DNA of 64,000 nt from positions 1 through 64,000 of the forward strand of contig NZ_JAHGAW010000012.1 in NCBI RefSeq assembly GCF_018603885.1, written 5' to 3'. The DNA is from Sphingobium nicotianae (GTDB lineage: Bacteria > Pseudomonadota > Alphaproteobacteria > Sphingomonadales > Sphingomonadaceae). Below are positions 32,528-41,022 of this stretch, one piece after another. Numbering within the stretch: position 1 is the stretch's first letter; each line of letters begins with the position of its first letter. A program made the position numbers and the translations under genes. The notes below the pieces were generated by a model. That model worked only from the letters and a program-made list of their open reading frames with translations. It had not been told where the DNA came from and made no database searches.

Positions 32528-33376
32528 ATGAGCGCTATGCAGATCAGAGAAGTTCGAACCGTAGACAGGCGTAACGTGGTCGCGTCGGCGCTTGCAGCAG
32601 CGATCATTGGCCTCGCACCGCGGGCGGTGATGGCGCAGACTCCGGCGCCGGCGCAGGGGATTGAGCGCGCCATACTCGACCTGGTGATCGCAAACCGAAT
32701 CCTCGCTGATCAGGAGGTCGTCGATGCCTACGGGCATGTCAGCATGCGCCACCCGACCAACCCCGACCGTTTCCTCCTTTCCAGATCACGCAGCCCGGAA
32801 CAGGTCCAGGCCTCCGACATCGTTCAATTTGGCCTCGACGGCAGCCCGGTTACCCCTGGCGCCGCCCCGTTCTACATCGAGCGCTTCATCCACGCGGCTA
32901 TCTACGCTGCGAGACCCGATGTGAAAGCAGTCGTGCATGCGCACGCGGCCGAGGTACTTCCTTTCACTATCTCGAAGACGCCGCTCCAGCCTGTCATCCA
33001 GAATGCCGGCGTTGTCGGCTCGCATGTTCCCGTGTGGGACAGCCGCGCGCATCTGGGCGACACGAATCTCCTTGTCAGCGACATCCGGATGGGGACCGAT
33101 CTCGCGCAGACCCTCGGCAACGACCATGTCGTGCTGATGCGCGGGCATGGCTTCGCCGCGGCCGGACGCAACCTGATCGAGGTGCTGCGCATGGCGATAT
33201 ATCTTCGTCTGAACGCCAAGGTTTTGACGGAGGCCCTTAAGCTTGGCCCGGTGGTGGCGCTGTCCGAAGGCGAGATCAAAAAAATCGCCGACGTGTCGCC
33301 GAACGCTCCCGAATTGCAACGCGCTTGGATATATTGGGCGACGAAAGCGGGGTGCGCAGACCTGCTTGAACGTTGA
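32528..33376 (+). CDS. Class II aldolase/adducin protein with export signal
   Basis: A 282-residue paralogue of the protein at 22527-23252. It has an extra N-terminus of about 38 residues, VDRRNVVASALAAAIIGLAP to AVMAQ, with twin arginines, hydrophobic core and an Ala-rich cleavage site, i.e. a Tat- or Sec-type signal. The aldolase core keeps DAYGHVSM, VVHAHAAEVLPF and LMRGHGFAAAG with the metal His residues. Exported members of this family are unusual. ATG 32528 has AGGTAGGA nearby; ATG 32537 is an alternative. Last gene of the cargo. Confidence 0.88.
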   Translation: MSAMQIREVRTVDRRNVVASALAAAIIGLAPRAVMAQTPAPAQGIERAILDLVIANRILADQEVVDAYGHVSMRHPTNPDRFLLSRSRSPEQVQASDIVQFGLDGSPVTPGAAPFYIERFIHAAIYAARPDVKAVVHAHAAEVLPFTISKTPLQPVIQNAGVVGSHVPVWDSRAHLGDTNLLVSDIRMGTDLAQTLGNDHVVLMRGHGFAAAGRNLIEVLRMAIYLRLNAKVLTEALKLGPVVALSEGEIKKIADVSPNAPELQRAWIYWATKAGCADLLER

Positions 33377-33552
33377 TTGGCGAAGCGAAGCGTCTTCTCG
33401 AGCAGCTCGTCATGGGCCGTGTGCTGGTCTGCCGTGCGGGCCGGCGAAGCTATGATCGCGTGATCGGATATTGCACGGTCGACCGACGCCCGCTGGGCGA
33501 CCTGCTGCGCGCGCGCGGGGACGTCGAGGGTGGCCGCGGCTGGCGCGGATGA
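33376..33552 (+). pseudogene. Thermonuclease (SNase)-like remnant
   Basis: Immediately after the aldolase a different frame reads GEAKRLLEQLVMGRVLVCRA, then SYDRVIGYCTV and RPLGDLLRARGDVE before TGA at 33550. This matches the C-terminal half of staphylococcal nuclease-like proteins (EA...L..l..g..v.c...g.DryGR.va.C.v.g.dl...L...G). The N-terminal half with catalytic residues is missing, replaced by the aldolase gene end, so it is a truncated leftover. It marks a recombination junction between cargo and ICE backbone. Only an internal ATG could start it. Confidence 0.6.
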
Positions 33553-33594
33553 CCGTCGGGCTTGCGCTTGGCAAGCGAGGGAGATCGAAGCGGT

Positions 33595-34443
33595 ATGGCC
33601 GGGCGCTTTGTGATCGACACGAATTGGCTGAGTGACGCCGCCCTGACCGAATTCCTAGCTCGGTCCGCGGCAGACTTCGCCGTGATCCCCGAGATGACGC
33701 TCGTCGAAGTTCACAAGGATGCCGCAGCGAAGAATGGTCGCAAGCTGCTCCAGACCCTCTGCGGTCGTCCCCGGCAAGTCATCATCCTGCGCGGCACGCA
33801 TGATCTCTATCGCGATAGCGGTGTGAGCAAAGGCCTGTGCAACCGCCTGATCGAACCCGCCCAGACAGCGAATTTCGGCGCCTATTGCCGGACGGTGATC
33901 GACGTGGCGGACGACGATCTCACCAATGCCCATTTCTCGCTTATGGAGGAGCAGTCCCGGGACCAGATCGCCGATCTGCGGGCCAATGTCGGCAACATCC
34001 TCACGCTCTTCGAGCGATGCACGACCATCTTCGAGAAGGGCGACCTTGATCGCCTGCGCAAGCGGATTCCGTACAGCGGAGACCTGCAGCGCAAGCTCAT
34101 CCATCTGAGCATGGACATGCACAAGATGCTGCTCCGCTCGCTCAACATCCAGCCGCAGTTTCATCCGCGCGACTTGCGCCGGGCGCTCGACACATTCGTG
34201 TTCCGCTATGCTCTTTGCGTGGTGATCTTCCTCACCCGCTGGATCCGTCAGGGGGAGACGAAGACGATCAAGGAAGAGCGCCTCGTCAATCACGTCATGG
34301 ATCTCAAGACCGTGGCTGTCGCGACCTTCTTCGACGGCCTGAAGACCCATGACGAGATGCCGCGAGACGTCCATCGCGAGGTCAAGTTCATCCTCGGCGC
34401 CATTGGCGCCTATGTGAATTGCGGCAACGGACCGCGCCGATAG
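33595..34443 (+). CDS. PIN-like domain protein next to the integrase
   Basis: A 282-residue protein. Its start, GRFVIDTNWLSDAALTEFLA then FAVIPEMTLVEVHK, fits a PIN-type nuclease core (first Asp and an acidic residue at the second strand). The remainder is helical with a hydrophobic segment (FVFRYALCVVIFLTRWI) about 200. ATG 33595 follows GGGAG at ten bases; earlier ATG at 33562 is less likely. Its 3' end overlaps the convergent integrase gene by 34 bases. It may be a toxin or defence nuclease; no antitoxin gene is visible. Function not established. Confidence 0.6.
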   Translation: MAGRFVIDTNWLSDAALTEFLARSAADFAVIPEMTLVEVHKDAAAKNGRKLLQTLCGRPRQVIILRGTHDLYRDSGVSKGLCNRLIEPAQTANFGAYCRTVIDVADDDLTNAHFSLMEEQSRDQIADLRANVGNILTLFERCTTIFEKGDLDRLRKRIPYSGDLQRKLIHLSMDMHKMLLRSLNIQPQFHPRDLRRALDTFVFRYALCVVIFLTRWIRQGETKTIKEERLVNHVMDLKTVAVATFFDGLKTHDEMPRDVHREVKFILGAIGAYVNCGNGPRR

Positions 34444-35786
34444 GCTAGGCACCCCCTTCGCCGGATCGGGAACCGGAACTCCGCATCCAGCGGCGGCGCG
34501 AAGCTCCGGCGCGAACATCCGCCGATCGCCTTGACCGGCAGTTCGATCAACGTGCCCGGCTCGGGCAGGCCATCGCTCAGCATGTCCGCCCAGATCGATG
34601 CCAGCTCGCGCCGCCGCGGCATGTAGGCCGCACGATTGTAGGCGCCCTCGACCTTCTCCTTCGGAACATGGGCGAGCATCAGATCGATGACCTTGCGGTC
34701 GTGATCCTTGCCCTCGCGCTCGGCCCACTCGTTCATGATGGTCGAGAAGGCCGCCCGGAAGCCGTGGGGCACATGATGGCCATGGTAACCGGCGCGGTTC
34801 AGCAGATAGCCGATCGCGTTCTCGCTCATGGGGCGGTGGGTATGGCGGTTGCTCGGAAACAGCAGCGGCCCTTCGCCGGTTAGCGGCCACAGCGCCTTGA
34901 GCACCGCGACCGCCTGCGGTGTCACCGGCACGAGATGATCGCCGTCGGACTCCTCCTTGCGCTCGAGGTCTCCCTTCATGCGGGCGGACGGAATCCGCCA
35001 CAGCGGTTCCTTGCCGTTCAGCTCCTCGAACTCGTCCCATCGCGCGCCTCGAAGCTCGCTCGGTCGAACCGCCGTGAGCGCGAGGAAGCGCAGCGCCAGC
35101 CGGGTGATGGGCCGGGCATAGTCCTGCTCCGCCGTCGCGATCATCTTGCGCAGCGGGACAAGCGTGGTGATCGCCGGCTGTCGGCCCTTGCGCAGCGGCT
35201 TGAGGACCGCGCCGAGCTTCTCGGCCGGGTCGGTCGTCGCGATGCCCTGCGCGATGGCGTAGACAAAGACGGCGGAAATCCGCTGCCGGATGCGCTTGGC
35301 GGTCTCGATCGATCCGCGGGCCTCGACCTCGCGCAGCGCCGCGAGGACCAAAGGCGGTGTCAGCTGGGCTATCGGCAGGTCGCCGATCGACGGGAAGATG
35401 TCGCGCTCGAGGCTGCGGATGATGTCGGCGGCATGGATCTTCGCCCATTGCGCCTTGGCGTTCTCGTGCCACTCGCGCGCGACCTTTTCGAAGGTCTGGC
35501 GCGCGGCTTCGAGGTTCGCCTCGATCCTGAGCTTCTTCGCGACGCCCGGGTCGTTGCCTTCGCTCAGGATGGCATAGGCATTGTCCCGCTTGGCACGAGC
35601 GTCGGCCAGCGAAACCATCGGATAGGCGCCGAACGCCATCGTCTTGTTCTTGCCGTCGTAGACATAGTTCCAGCGCCAGAGCTTGCCGCCGCCGGGGGCG
35701 ACCAGCAGGAAGAGGCGGTTGGTGTCGGTCAGCTTGTAGGATTTCGGCCGCGGCTTGGCGTTGCGGACCTTGGTGTCGGTGAGCAT
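34410..35786 (-). CDS. P4-type tyrosine integrase of the ICE
   Basis: A 458-residue site-specific recombinase. N-terminal DUF4102 arm-binding domain (MLTDTKVRNAKPRPK, RLFLLVAPGGGKLWRW), core-binding domain (TFEKVAREWHENAKAQWAK) and catalytic domain with ALTAVRPSELRGARWDEFE (Arg), VPHGFRAAFSTIMNEW (His-x-x-Arg) and VEGAYNRAAYM (Tyr). ATG 35786 has AGGAG eight bases upstream. The gene points away from the tRNA-Ser, its start 183 bases from the tRNA 3' end, the usual position for integrases targeting a tRNA. The last 40 residues are not family-typical. Confidence 0.95.
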   Translation of the reverse strand: MLTDTKVRNAKPRPKSYKLTDTNRLFLLVAPGGGKLWRWNYVYDGKNKTMAFGAYPMVSLADARAKRDNAYAILSEGNDPGVAKKLRIEANLEAARQTFEKVAREWHENAKAQWAKIHAADIIRSLERDIFPSIGDLPIAQLTPPLVLAALREVEARGSIETAKRIRQRISAVFVYAIAQGIATTDPAEKLGAVLKPLRKGRQPAITTLVPLRKMIATAEQDYARPITRLALRFLALTAVRPSELRGARWDEFEELNGKEPLWRIPSARMKGDLERKEESDGDHLVPVTPQAVAVLKALWPLTGEGPLLFPSNRHTHRPMSENAIGYLLNRAGYHGHHVPHGFRAAFSTIMNEWAEREGKDHDRKVIDLMLAHVPKEKVEGAYNRAAYMPRRRELASIWADMLSDGLPEPGTLIELPVKAIGGCSRRSFAPPLDAEFRFPIRRRGCLAYRRGPLPQFT

Positions 35787-35968
35787 GGCTCGGTCTCCTG
35801 AGATACCTCGTTTTTCGACCGGCGACACCTCGTTTTCGGCCCTCCGAATCGCTGGATGGGCATGGACGGGCACGGACGGCCGAGGCCGAACCGGTCTGCT
35901 AAACGTCGGTAATCAGGAGGACAAAGTCGATCCTAGTGGTCTTTTGCGGACCCCTGTGGAATGGTCCG

Positions 35969-36059
35969 TGGCGGAGCGGGAGGGATTCGAACCCTCGATA
36001 CGCTTTTGACGTATACTCACTTTCCAGGCGAGCGCCTTCGACCACTCGGCCACCGCTCC
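35969..36059 (-). tRNA. tRNA-Ser (GGA), ICE attachment site
   Basis: The minus strand folds as a class II tRNA: acceptor GGAGCGG (36059-36053) with CCGCTCC (35979-35973), discriminator G, encoded CCA (35971-35969), anticodon loop CTGGAAA with GGA, a long variable arm (GTATACG.../CGTATCG region) and GGTTCGAATCC T loop. The 3' end faces the integrase, so the element inserted in the 3' half and restored it. The other att copy should lie beyond the left edge. Confidence 0.95.
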
Positions 36060-36137
36060 GCATGCTCTGGAGATTGCGCGCCCTAGCGACCTCGTACGAC
36101 TTTCGCAAGGCTCGCGCCTATGGCATGTCTGGGCGCC

Positions 36138-37070
36138 ATGAAACCCGCACTGCTTCTGCCCGTCCTGCTTGCCGCCGCCGCCGCGAGCGGCCTCGCCATC
36201 GCCCAGCCGGTCAAACCGGCCGCCAAGCCCTCGCCGGGCGAGATCGTCGCGGCGGCGCCGGCCGGTGATTGGGTGGATATCGCGCCGGACGACCTGCTGG
36301 TCATGACGCTCGCGCCCGATGCCGGGGGCAAGCCGCGCGCGGTCGTGATCCAGCTCATGCCCGCCCCGTTCAGCCAAGGCTGGGTCGGCAACATCAAGAC
36401 GATCGCCCGGGCGCATTGGTGGGACGGGACCAGCGTCTATCGCGTGCAGGATAATTATGTCGCGCAATGGGGCGAGCCGGATGACGCATCGGCCAAGGCC
36501 AAGTCGCTGCCGGCCACGCTAAGGATGATGCCGGAGAGCGACTATGCCGTCGCCGGCGTGGTCAGGAATGAGCTGGCCGCGCCGCGCGTCACCGACGCTT
36601 ATGGCGCCGGAGGTTTCAGTCGGGGCTGGCCGTTCGCCATCGGCAAGGCGCAGGCTTGGCCGGTCCATTGCTACGGCGCCGTGGGCGTCGCGCGCGACAT
36701 GTCGCCCAATACGGGCACCGGGTCGGAGCTCTACGCCGTGATCGGCCACGCGCCCCGCCATCTTGATCGCAACATCGCGGTCGTCGGCCGCATCATCGAA
36801 GGCATCGAGCATCTCTCCAGCCTGCCGCGCGGCCCGGCGCCGCTGGGTTTCTACGACAAGGCGGAGGAGCGTACCCCGATCCTCTCGGTCCGTCTCGCCA
36901 GTGAGACGCCGGCCACGGAGCAGCCGCATTTCCAGTATCTCGCGACGGCCAGCCAAAGTTTTGCCAAATATGCTGAGGCGCGGGCCAATCGGCGTGATCC
37001 CTTCTTCCTGGTGCCGGCGGGCGGCGCGGATCTATGCAACATCCCGGTGCCGATCCGGCGCAAGCCCTGA
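36138..37070 (+). CDS. Cyclophilin-type peptidyl-prolyl isomerase, exported
   Basis: A 310-residue protein with signal peptide ([20 protein letters not shown]) and a cyclophilin-like domain: [36 protein letters not shown]-like [14 protein letters not shown], and [17 protein letters not shown] with SELYAVIG. It would assist folding in the periplasm. ATG 36138 is preferred over 36120 because the signal peptide starts there. First chromosomal gene after the ICE, so its promoter is close to the tRNA. Confidence 0.88.
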   Translation: MKPALLLPVLLAAAAASGLAIAQPVKPAAKPSPGEIVAAAPAGDWVDIAPDDLLVMTLAPDAGGKPRAVVIQLMPAPFSQGWVGNIKTIARAHWWDGTSVYRVQDNYVAQWGEPDDASAKAKSLPATLRMMPESDYAVAGVVRNELAAPRVTDAYGAGGFSRGWPFAIGKAQAWPVHCYGAVGVARDMSPNTGTGSELYAVIGHAPRHLDRNIAVVGRIIEGIEHLSSLPRGPAPLGFYDKAEERTPILSVRLASETPATEQPHFQYLATASQSFAKYAEARANRRDPFFLVPAGGADLCNIPVPIRRKP

Positions 37071-37081
37071 GCCGATCGGCC

Positions 37082-37396
37082 GTGGAGCAGATCTCCGTCG
37101 AGGGCGATCTGCGGGTCTTCCGCAGCGCGAGCGAGAACAGCCAATCGCATTATATCGTGATCGCCGGGGAGGCTGCGGACGCGATTCGCTACGCTGCGAT
37201 GAGCGGGCAATGGCTGAACGGGAAACGTGGCTTCGGCTCGGCGCGCGTCACCGTCACGGTGGGCGAGACCATCTGGCAGACATCGGTCTTTCCCGAGAAA
37301 GAAAGCGGCGGATGGTTCCTGCCGATCAAGGTCGCGGTCTGCCGCGCCGAGGGCCTGTGCGAAGGCGACATGGTGTGCGCGTTCGTCGCACTCTGA
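37082..37396 (+). CDS. DUF1905 family protein
   Basis: About 104 residues from the GTG at 37082; a longer form from ATG 37034 would overlap the cyclophilin gene by 37 bases. HYIVIAGEAADAIRYAAMSG, RGFGSARVTVTVGETIWQTS and FLPIKVAVCRAEGLCEGD match DUF1905 (a small barrel-like fold). Function unknown. It follows the cyclophilin gene closely and may be co-transcribed. Confidence 0.8.
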   Translation: MEQISVEGDLRVFRSASENSQSHYIVIAGEAADAIRYAAMSGQWLNGKRGFGSARVTVTVGETIWQTSVFPEKESGGWFLPIKVAVCRAEGLCEGDMVCAFVAL

Positions 37397-37462
37397 TAGA
37401 GTGAGGGAACTCCCGCGTCCGGCCGCGCGTTTGAAGGCATCTGGTCACAAAGGACTATTGTC

Positions 37463-37648
37463 ATGATCCGTCTTGCCATCATCGCGCTGATCATCGCCGC
37501 CGTCGCGGCCCTGCTCGGCTTTGGCGGCGTCGCCGGCGCGTTTGTCGGCATCGCCAAGATCCTGTTTTTTGCCGCGATCGCGCTGTTCGCGATCTTCCTC
37601 GTGCTCGGCCTGCTGGCCGGCAAGGGCATCTCGAACGCGATCGACTAG
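37463..37648 (+). CDS. DUF1328 small membrane protein (UPF0391)
   Basis: A 61-residue protein with two membrane helices, IRLAIIALIIAAVAALLGFG and ILFFAAIALFAIFLVLGLL, joined by GVAGAFVGIAK, the UPF0391/YtjA pattern. AAGGA lies eight bases before the ATG. Function unknown; such proteins are often stress-inducible. A 250-base AT-richer gap follows and holds the promoter of the next gene. Confidence 0.93.
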   Translation: MIRLAIIALIIAAVAALLGFGGVAGAFVGIAKILFFAAIALFAIFLVLGLLAGKGISNAID

Positions 37649-37899
37649 CGGGCAGGATCAAGCCATCCTCAGCGACAAAGGCAGCGCTACGCAGCCACGC
37701 TCTCCTCGCTGGTTTTGTATCGAAACGGTACATATTATATATCTTTTGATTAAGACTCGTTAACCGTGAATGAGCGTGATAATTCCTGCCTGCTGAATGC
37801 GCCTTTCACAGTCGCAAGCGGCATTTTTGAACTGGGTTGAGTCGGAGAGTGGGTTTCTGACTGATGCTGCAGATTGACCTGTTTGGTGGGAAACAAGGC

Positions 37900-38910
37900 A
37901 TGACTGCTATATCCAAACATTTTCTGTCGTTCGCGACCGCGACGATCGGCATCGTTGCCGGATCGACCGCCGCATATGCCGCTCCTTGCAGCCCCGGCAT
38001 CGTCTTTGGCGGCGATTTCACGGGTAGCTACACCTGCACGACGCTGGGCACACCGTCTGGTATCCCCGCCAATCTTGGCGGTCTGACCTTTCTCGACAAT
38101 GATACCCTGATCATCGGCGGCGCGGCCAACGGCACGGCAGGCTATTTCGCGACCATCGACGTGGTCCGGGACGCCGGCAAGCATATCGTCAGTTTCAGTG
38201 GCCCGTCGGCCTTTTTCGTGGACGGTGACTATAATGACGGCGGTGTCACCTTCGGCCCGGGCGGCGTGCTGTTCGCCGCGCGCTGGCCGGTCAACGAGAT
38301 GGCGCAATACAAGCCGGGCAGCATGACGCCGGACAAGATCACGCCGATGACGGGGTTCCCCAGCTCGCTGAGCGCGCTCAACTTCGTGCCGGCGGGCTTC
38401 GATGGCGCCGGCAAGATGAAGATCGTCTCCTATGGCGGCGGTGCGTGGGCCGAGGTCGGCCTTACGCCGGATGGCAGCGGCACCTATGATCTTGCAATCT
38501 CGCCGGTGTTCCTGACGCTGAGCGGCGGTCCTGAAGGTTTTGTCTATGTCGACGGCGCCAATGCCGGCTTCAACGGTCTGGATAGCCTGCTGGTCTCCGA
38601 ATATGGCGCCGGTAAGGTCGGCCTCTACGCAATCGACGCCAATGGCGATCCCATCGTGGGTAGCCGTCGCGACTTCCTCACCGGCCTCGGTGGCGCGGAG
38701 GGCGCGGTGATCGATCCGCTGACCGGCGACTTCCTCTTCTCCACCTTCGGTGGCGGCGATCAGGTCGTAGTGGTTTCGGGGTTCTTGGCCCCGCCTCCAT
38801 CGCCGGGCGTGCCCGAGCCGGCGACCTGGGCGCTTATGCTGGTCGGTTTCGGCCTGATCGGCCATGGCTTGCGCCAGGCTAGGCGGCGAACCACCATCAG
38901 CTTCGCCTGA
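37900..38910 (+). CDS. PEPxxWA-CTERM sorted exported protein
   Basis: A 336-residue secreted protein: signal peptide (FLSFATATIGIVAGSTAAYA), a beta-rich body with repeated LTFLDNDTLIIGG-like and GPEGFVYVDGAN-like strands reminiscent of a propeller, and a C-terminal sorting signal VPEPATWALMLVGFGLIGHG then a basic tail. The PEP-CTERM signal is recognised by exosortase and is usually tied to exopolysaccharide. ATG 37900 is preferred; ATG 37864 is the alternative. Its 3' end overlaps convergent pyrE by 14 bases. Confidence 0.88.
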   Translation: MTAISKHFLSFATATIGIVAGSTAAYAAPCSPGIVFGGDFTGSYTCTTLGTPSGIPANLGGLTFLDNDTLIIGGAANGTAGYFATIDVVRDAGKHIVSFSGPSAFFVDGDYNDGGVTFGPGGVLFAARWPVNEMAQYKPGSMTPDKITPMTGFPSSLSALNFVPAGFDGAGKMKIVSYGGGAWAEVGLTPDGSGTYDLAISPVFLTLSGGPEGFVYVDGANAGFNGLDSLLVSEYGAGKVGLYAIDANGDPIVGSRRDFLTGLGGAEGAVIDPLTGDFLFSTFGGGDQVVVVSGFLAPPPSPGVPEPATWALMLVGFGLIGHGLRQARRRTTISFA

Positions 38911-39418
38911 CGGCGCGGGTGAAGGCCGCGCGCACTGGCAGATCCGGCATCACCGTGATGCCGGGGGCGCCATCGCCCCGCCAGATCGCGCAGACGACGC
39001 CGATGATCTGCGCCCCGGCCGCGCGGACCAGCGGAACCGCATCGGCGATCGCGCCGCCGGTGCTGATCACGTCCTCGACGAGCAGCACGCGCTTGCCGGT
39101 AACGTCACCGCCCTCGACGGCGAGGCAGGTACCATAGCTCTTGGCCTGCTTGCGCACGAACACGGCCGGGAGGCCGCTCGCCAGCGACATGGCTGTCGCG
39201 ATCGGGACGCCGCCCAGCTCCAGCCCGGCGAGCAGCTGCGTCTCCGCCGGGACAAGCGCCAGCATCGCATCGGCGAGGCGGCGCAGCAGGGCGGGATCGC
39301 CCTCGAAGCGATATTTGTCGAAATAGGTGTCGGCGATCGTGCCCGAGCGCAGGAGGAACGATCCGCGCAGCGTCGCGGCGGCGGCGAGATCGCGCGCGAG
39401 GGTGGGATCGGTGCTCAT
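38897..39418 (-). CDS. pyrE: Orotate phosphoribosyltransferase
   Basis: The 173-residue enzyme makes OMP from orotate and PRPP in pyrimidine synthesis. GTIADTYFDKYRFEGD at the N-terminus, GGVPIATAMSL, FVRKQAKSYGTC (loop Lys) and the PRPP motif RVLLVEDVISTGGA are all present. It is near the lower end of family length. Convergent with the PEP-CTERM gene. A sphingomonad repeat lies upstream at 39428-39555. Confidence 0.93.
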   Translation of the reverse strand: MSTDPTLARDLAAAATLRGSFLLRSGTIADTYFDKYRFEGDPALLRRLADAMLALVPAETQLLAGLELGGVPIATAMSLASGLPAVFVRKQAKSYGTCLAVEGGDVTGKRVLLVEDVISTGGAIADAVPLVRAAGAQIIGVVCAIWRGDGAPGITVMPDLPVRAAFTRAVRRS

Positions 39419-39427
39419 CCCTTAGCG

Positions 39428-39555
39428 TATCCGTTCGTGTCGAGCGAAGTCGAGACACGGTTAGCGCTGTGCCAACGTGTCTCGACATCAGCCAAAGGCT
39501 GAAGTTTATCCTGAGCGCCCGCCCCGCGGGCAGTCGAAGGGCTCGATACGAACTG
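39428..39555. repeat. Dispersed sphingomonad intergenic repeat
   Basis: The gap between pyrE and the dipeptidase gene carries GTCGAGACAC (39449-39458) inverted as GTGTCTCGAC (39477-39486), then gcccgccccgcgggcagtcgaagg. I recognise this from intergenic repeats of sphingomonads. It may form hairpins at the 3' end of transcripts. Confidence 0.6.
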
Positions 39556-39572
39556 GAGGTTGGAAATTTCCC

Positions 39573-40874
39573 TCACTTCGTCGCCGGGCCGTCGAACGTC
39601 GCCACCGATCCGGTCGCGGGCGGCTCGTTCGCCAGGCTCGCCGCGACCTTCTCCGCTGCCGCCATCACGCGCAGGATGTTGCCGCCGGCGAGCTTGGCGA
39701 TATTCTCGTCGCTCCAGCCGCGCTTCATCAGCTCGAGCAGCAGGGCAGGGTAGCTCTCGACGCCCTCCATGCCCTGCGGCAGTTCGCCCAGGCCGTCATA
39801 GTCGCCACCCAGGCCGACATGGTCGTAGCCCGCCACCTTGGCGATATGATCGACATGATCGGCGACCATCGCGAGAGTGACGACCGGCTTGGGATGCTCC
39901 GCGTCCCACTTGGCCAGCGCCGCCTTGGCCCGCTCCGGTTCGCCGATATAGAGCCCGCCGAGCGGCGGCTGGTTGTAGAGCGCCGACAGCGCGCCGCGCT
40001 CGGCGCCCCAGACCCTCCGCGCCTCGGACACATATTGGGGCGCGAAATTGACCATCACGATGCCGCCATTCCCGGCGACCTTGCTGAGCACCGCATCGGA
40101 CACGTTGCGGCTGTGGTCGCAGAGCGCCCGCGCGCTCGAATGAGAGAAGATGATCGGCGCCTTCGATGCGGCGAGGGCATCCAGCATCGTCGCCTCGCTG
40201 ACATGAGAGAGATCAACCAGCATGCCGAGGCGGTTGAGCTCATGCACCACGGCGACGCCGAACGGTGTCAGGCCGTCATGTTGGGGATTGTCGGTTGCGC
40301 TGTCCGCCCAGCTGATCGTCTTGCTGTGGGTGAGCGTCAGATAGCCGACGCCGAGCGCGGCATAGGCGCGCAGCACCGAGAAGCTCTCGTCGATCTGGCC
40401 GCCGCCCTCGGCGCCCATCATCGAGGCGATCTTGCCCGCCTTGTGCGCGGCGCGGACCTCCGCGGCGGTGCGGGTCAGGGCGAAGTCGGCCGGGTAGCGG
40501 CGCACGATCGACTTGACGAGATCGATCTGGTCGAGCGTGTCCTCAACCTGTTCTGCCGGCGGCAGGCCCGCCGAGACGTAGACCGACCAGAATTGCCCGC
40601 CCATCAGGCCCTGCCGGATGCGCTCGATGTCGGTGTCATAGGCGTCATGATCGAGGCTGTGCAGATCCATCGTCCAGCGCTTCTCGCCCGCCTTCTCGGC
40701 CAGCACCTCGGCCCAGTCGTTATGCCCGTCGATCAGCGGGGTCGCCTTCAGCACCTTGCGCAGGCGCGGCAGGTTCGGATCGTTGGGATCGGCCGGCGCG
40801 GCAAAAAGGGTGGACGCAGTCGCGAGCAGGGTCGCGGCGATGGCAGCCTGAGCGGCGAAGCGGATCTTGTGCAT
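39573..40874 (-). CDS. Membrane dipeptidase (peptidase M19)
   Basis: A 433-residue exported dipeptidase: signal peptide (IRFAAQAAIAATLLATASTL), metal motif TPLIDGHNDWAEV, MMGAEGGGQIDES with the bridging Glu, LTLTHSKTISWADSA, LVDLSHVSEATM, IIFSHSSARALCDHSRN and VGLGGDYDGLGELP. Renal-dipeptidase-like enzymes hydrolyse dipeptides including D-amino acid ones and beta-lactam-like substrates. Length matches secreted sphingomonad homologues. Confidence 0.95.
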   Translation of the reverse strand: MHKIRFAAQAAIAATLLATASTLFAAPADPNDPNLPRLRKVLKATPLIDGHNDWAEVLAEKAGEKRWTMDLHSLDHDAYDTDIERIRQGLMGGQFWSVYVSAGLPPAEQVEDTLDQIDLVKSIVRRYPADFALTRTAAEVRAAHKAGKIASMMGAEGGGQIDESFSVLRAYAALGVGYLTLTHSKTISWADSATDNPQHDGLTPFGVAVVHELNRLGMLVDLSHVSEATMLDALAASKAPIIFSHSSARALCDHSRNVSDAVLSKVAGNGGIVMVNFAPQYVSEARRVWGAERGALSALYNQPPLGGLYIGEPERAKAALAKWDAEHPKPVVTLAMVADHVDHIAKVAGYDHVGLGGDYDGLGELPQGMEGVESYPALLLELMKRGWSDENIAKLAGGNILRVMAAAEKVAASLANEPPATGSVATFDGPATK

Positions 40875-41022
40875 GGCGCCGTTAGAGCAGGCTGGCGCCT
40901 ACATGGGAACCCGCAATTGTGCGTACGCCGCCAGGCAGCCTTTCCTTTTTCTTCAGCATGCCCGGCAAGGATTTGTTCGCCAGCCGAGCCATATTTTTGC
41001 GGTGCGGTGTGAGGTGTATAAA

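Larger units (their letters stand above)
1..35972. mobile_element. Integrative and conjugative element, right part
   Basis: The stretch carries a P4-type integrase beside the 3' end of a tRNA-Ser gene, a DUF3363 relaxase, TraF peptidase, lytic transglycosylase, an RdfS-like excision factor, ArdC, a ParB-like protein, DUF736 and DUF2958 proteins, and a quorum-sensing excision switch. This gene set and order recall ICEMlSymR7A-type elements of alphaproteobacteria (family knowledge). The tRNA-side border is placed at the discriminator base of the tRNA. The mating-pair (trb) genes and the other att site are not in the window, so the element must continue to the left. The cargo at 14890-33376 is catabolic. 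Confidence 0.85.

Noticed and set aside
37750..38865. 371-codon minus-strand ORF opposite the PEP-CTERM gene
   Set aside because: The plus frame has signal peptide and CTERM signal; the minus frame is low-complexity shadow.
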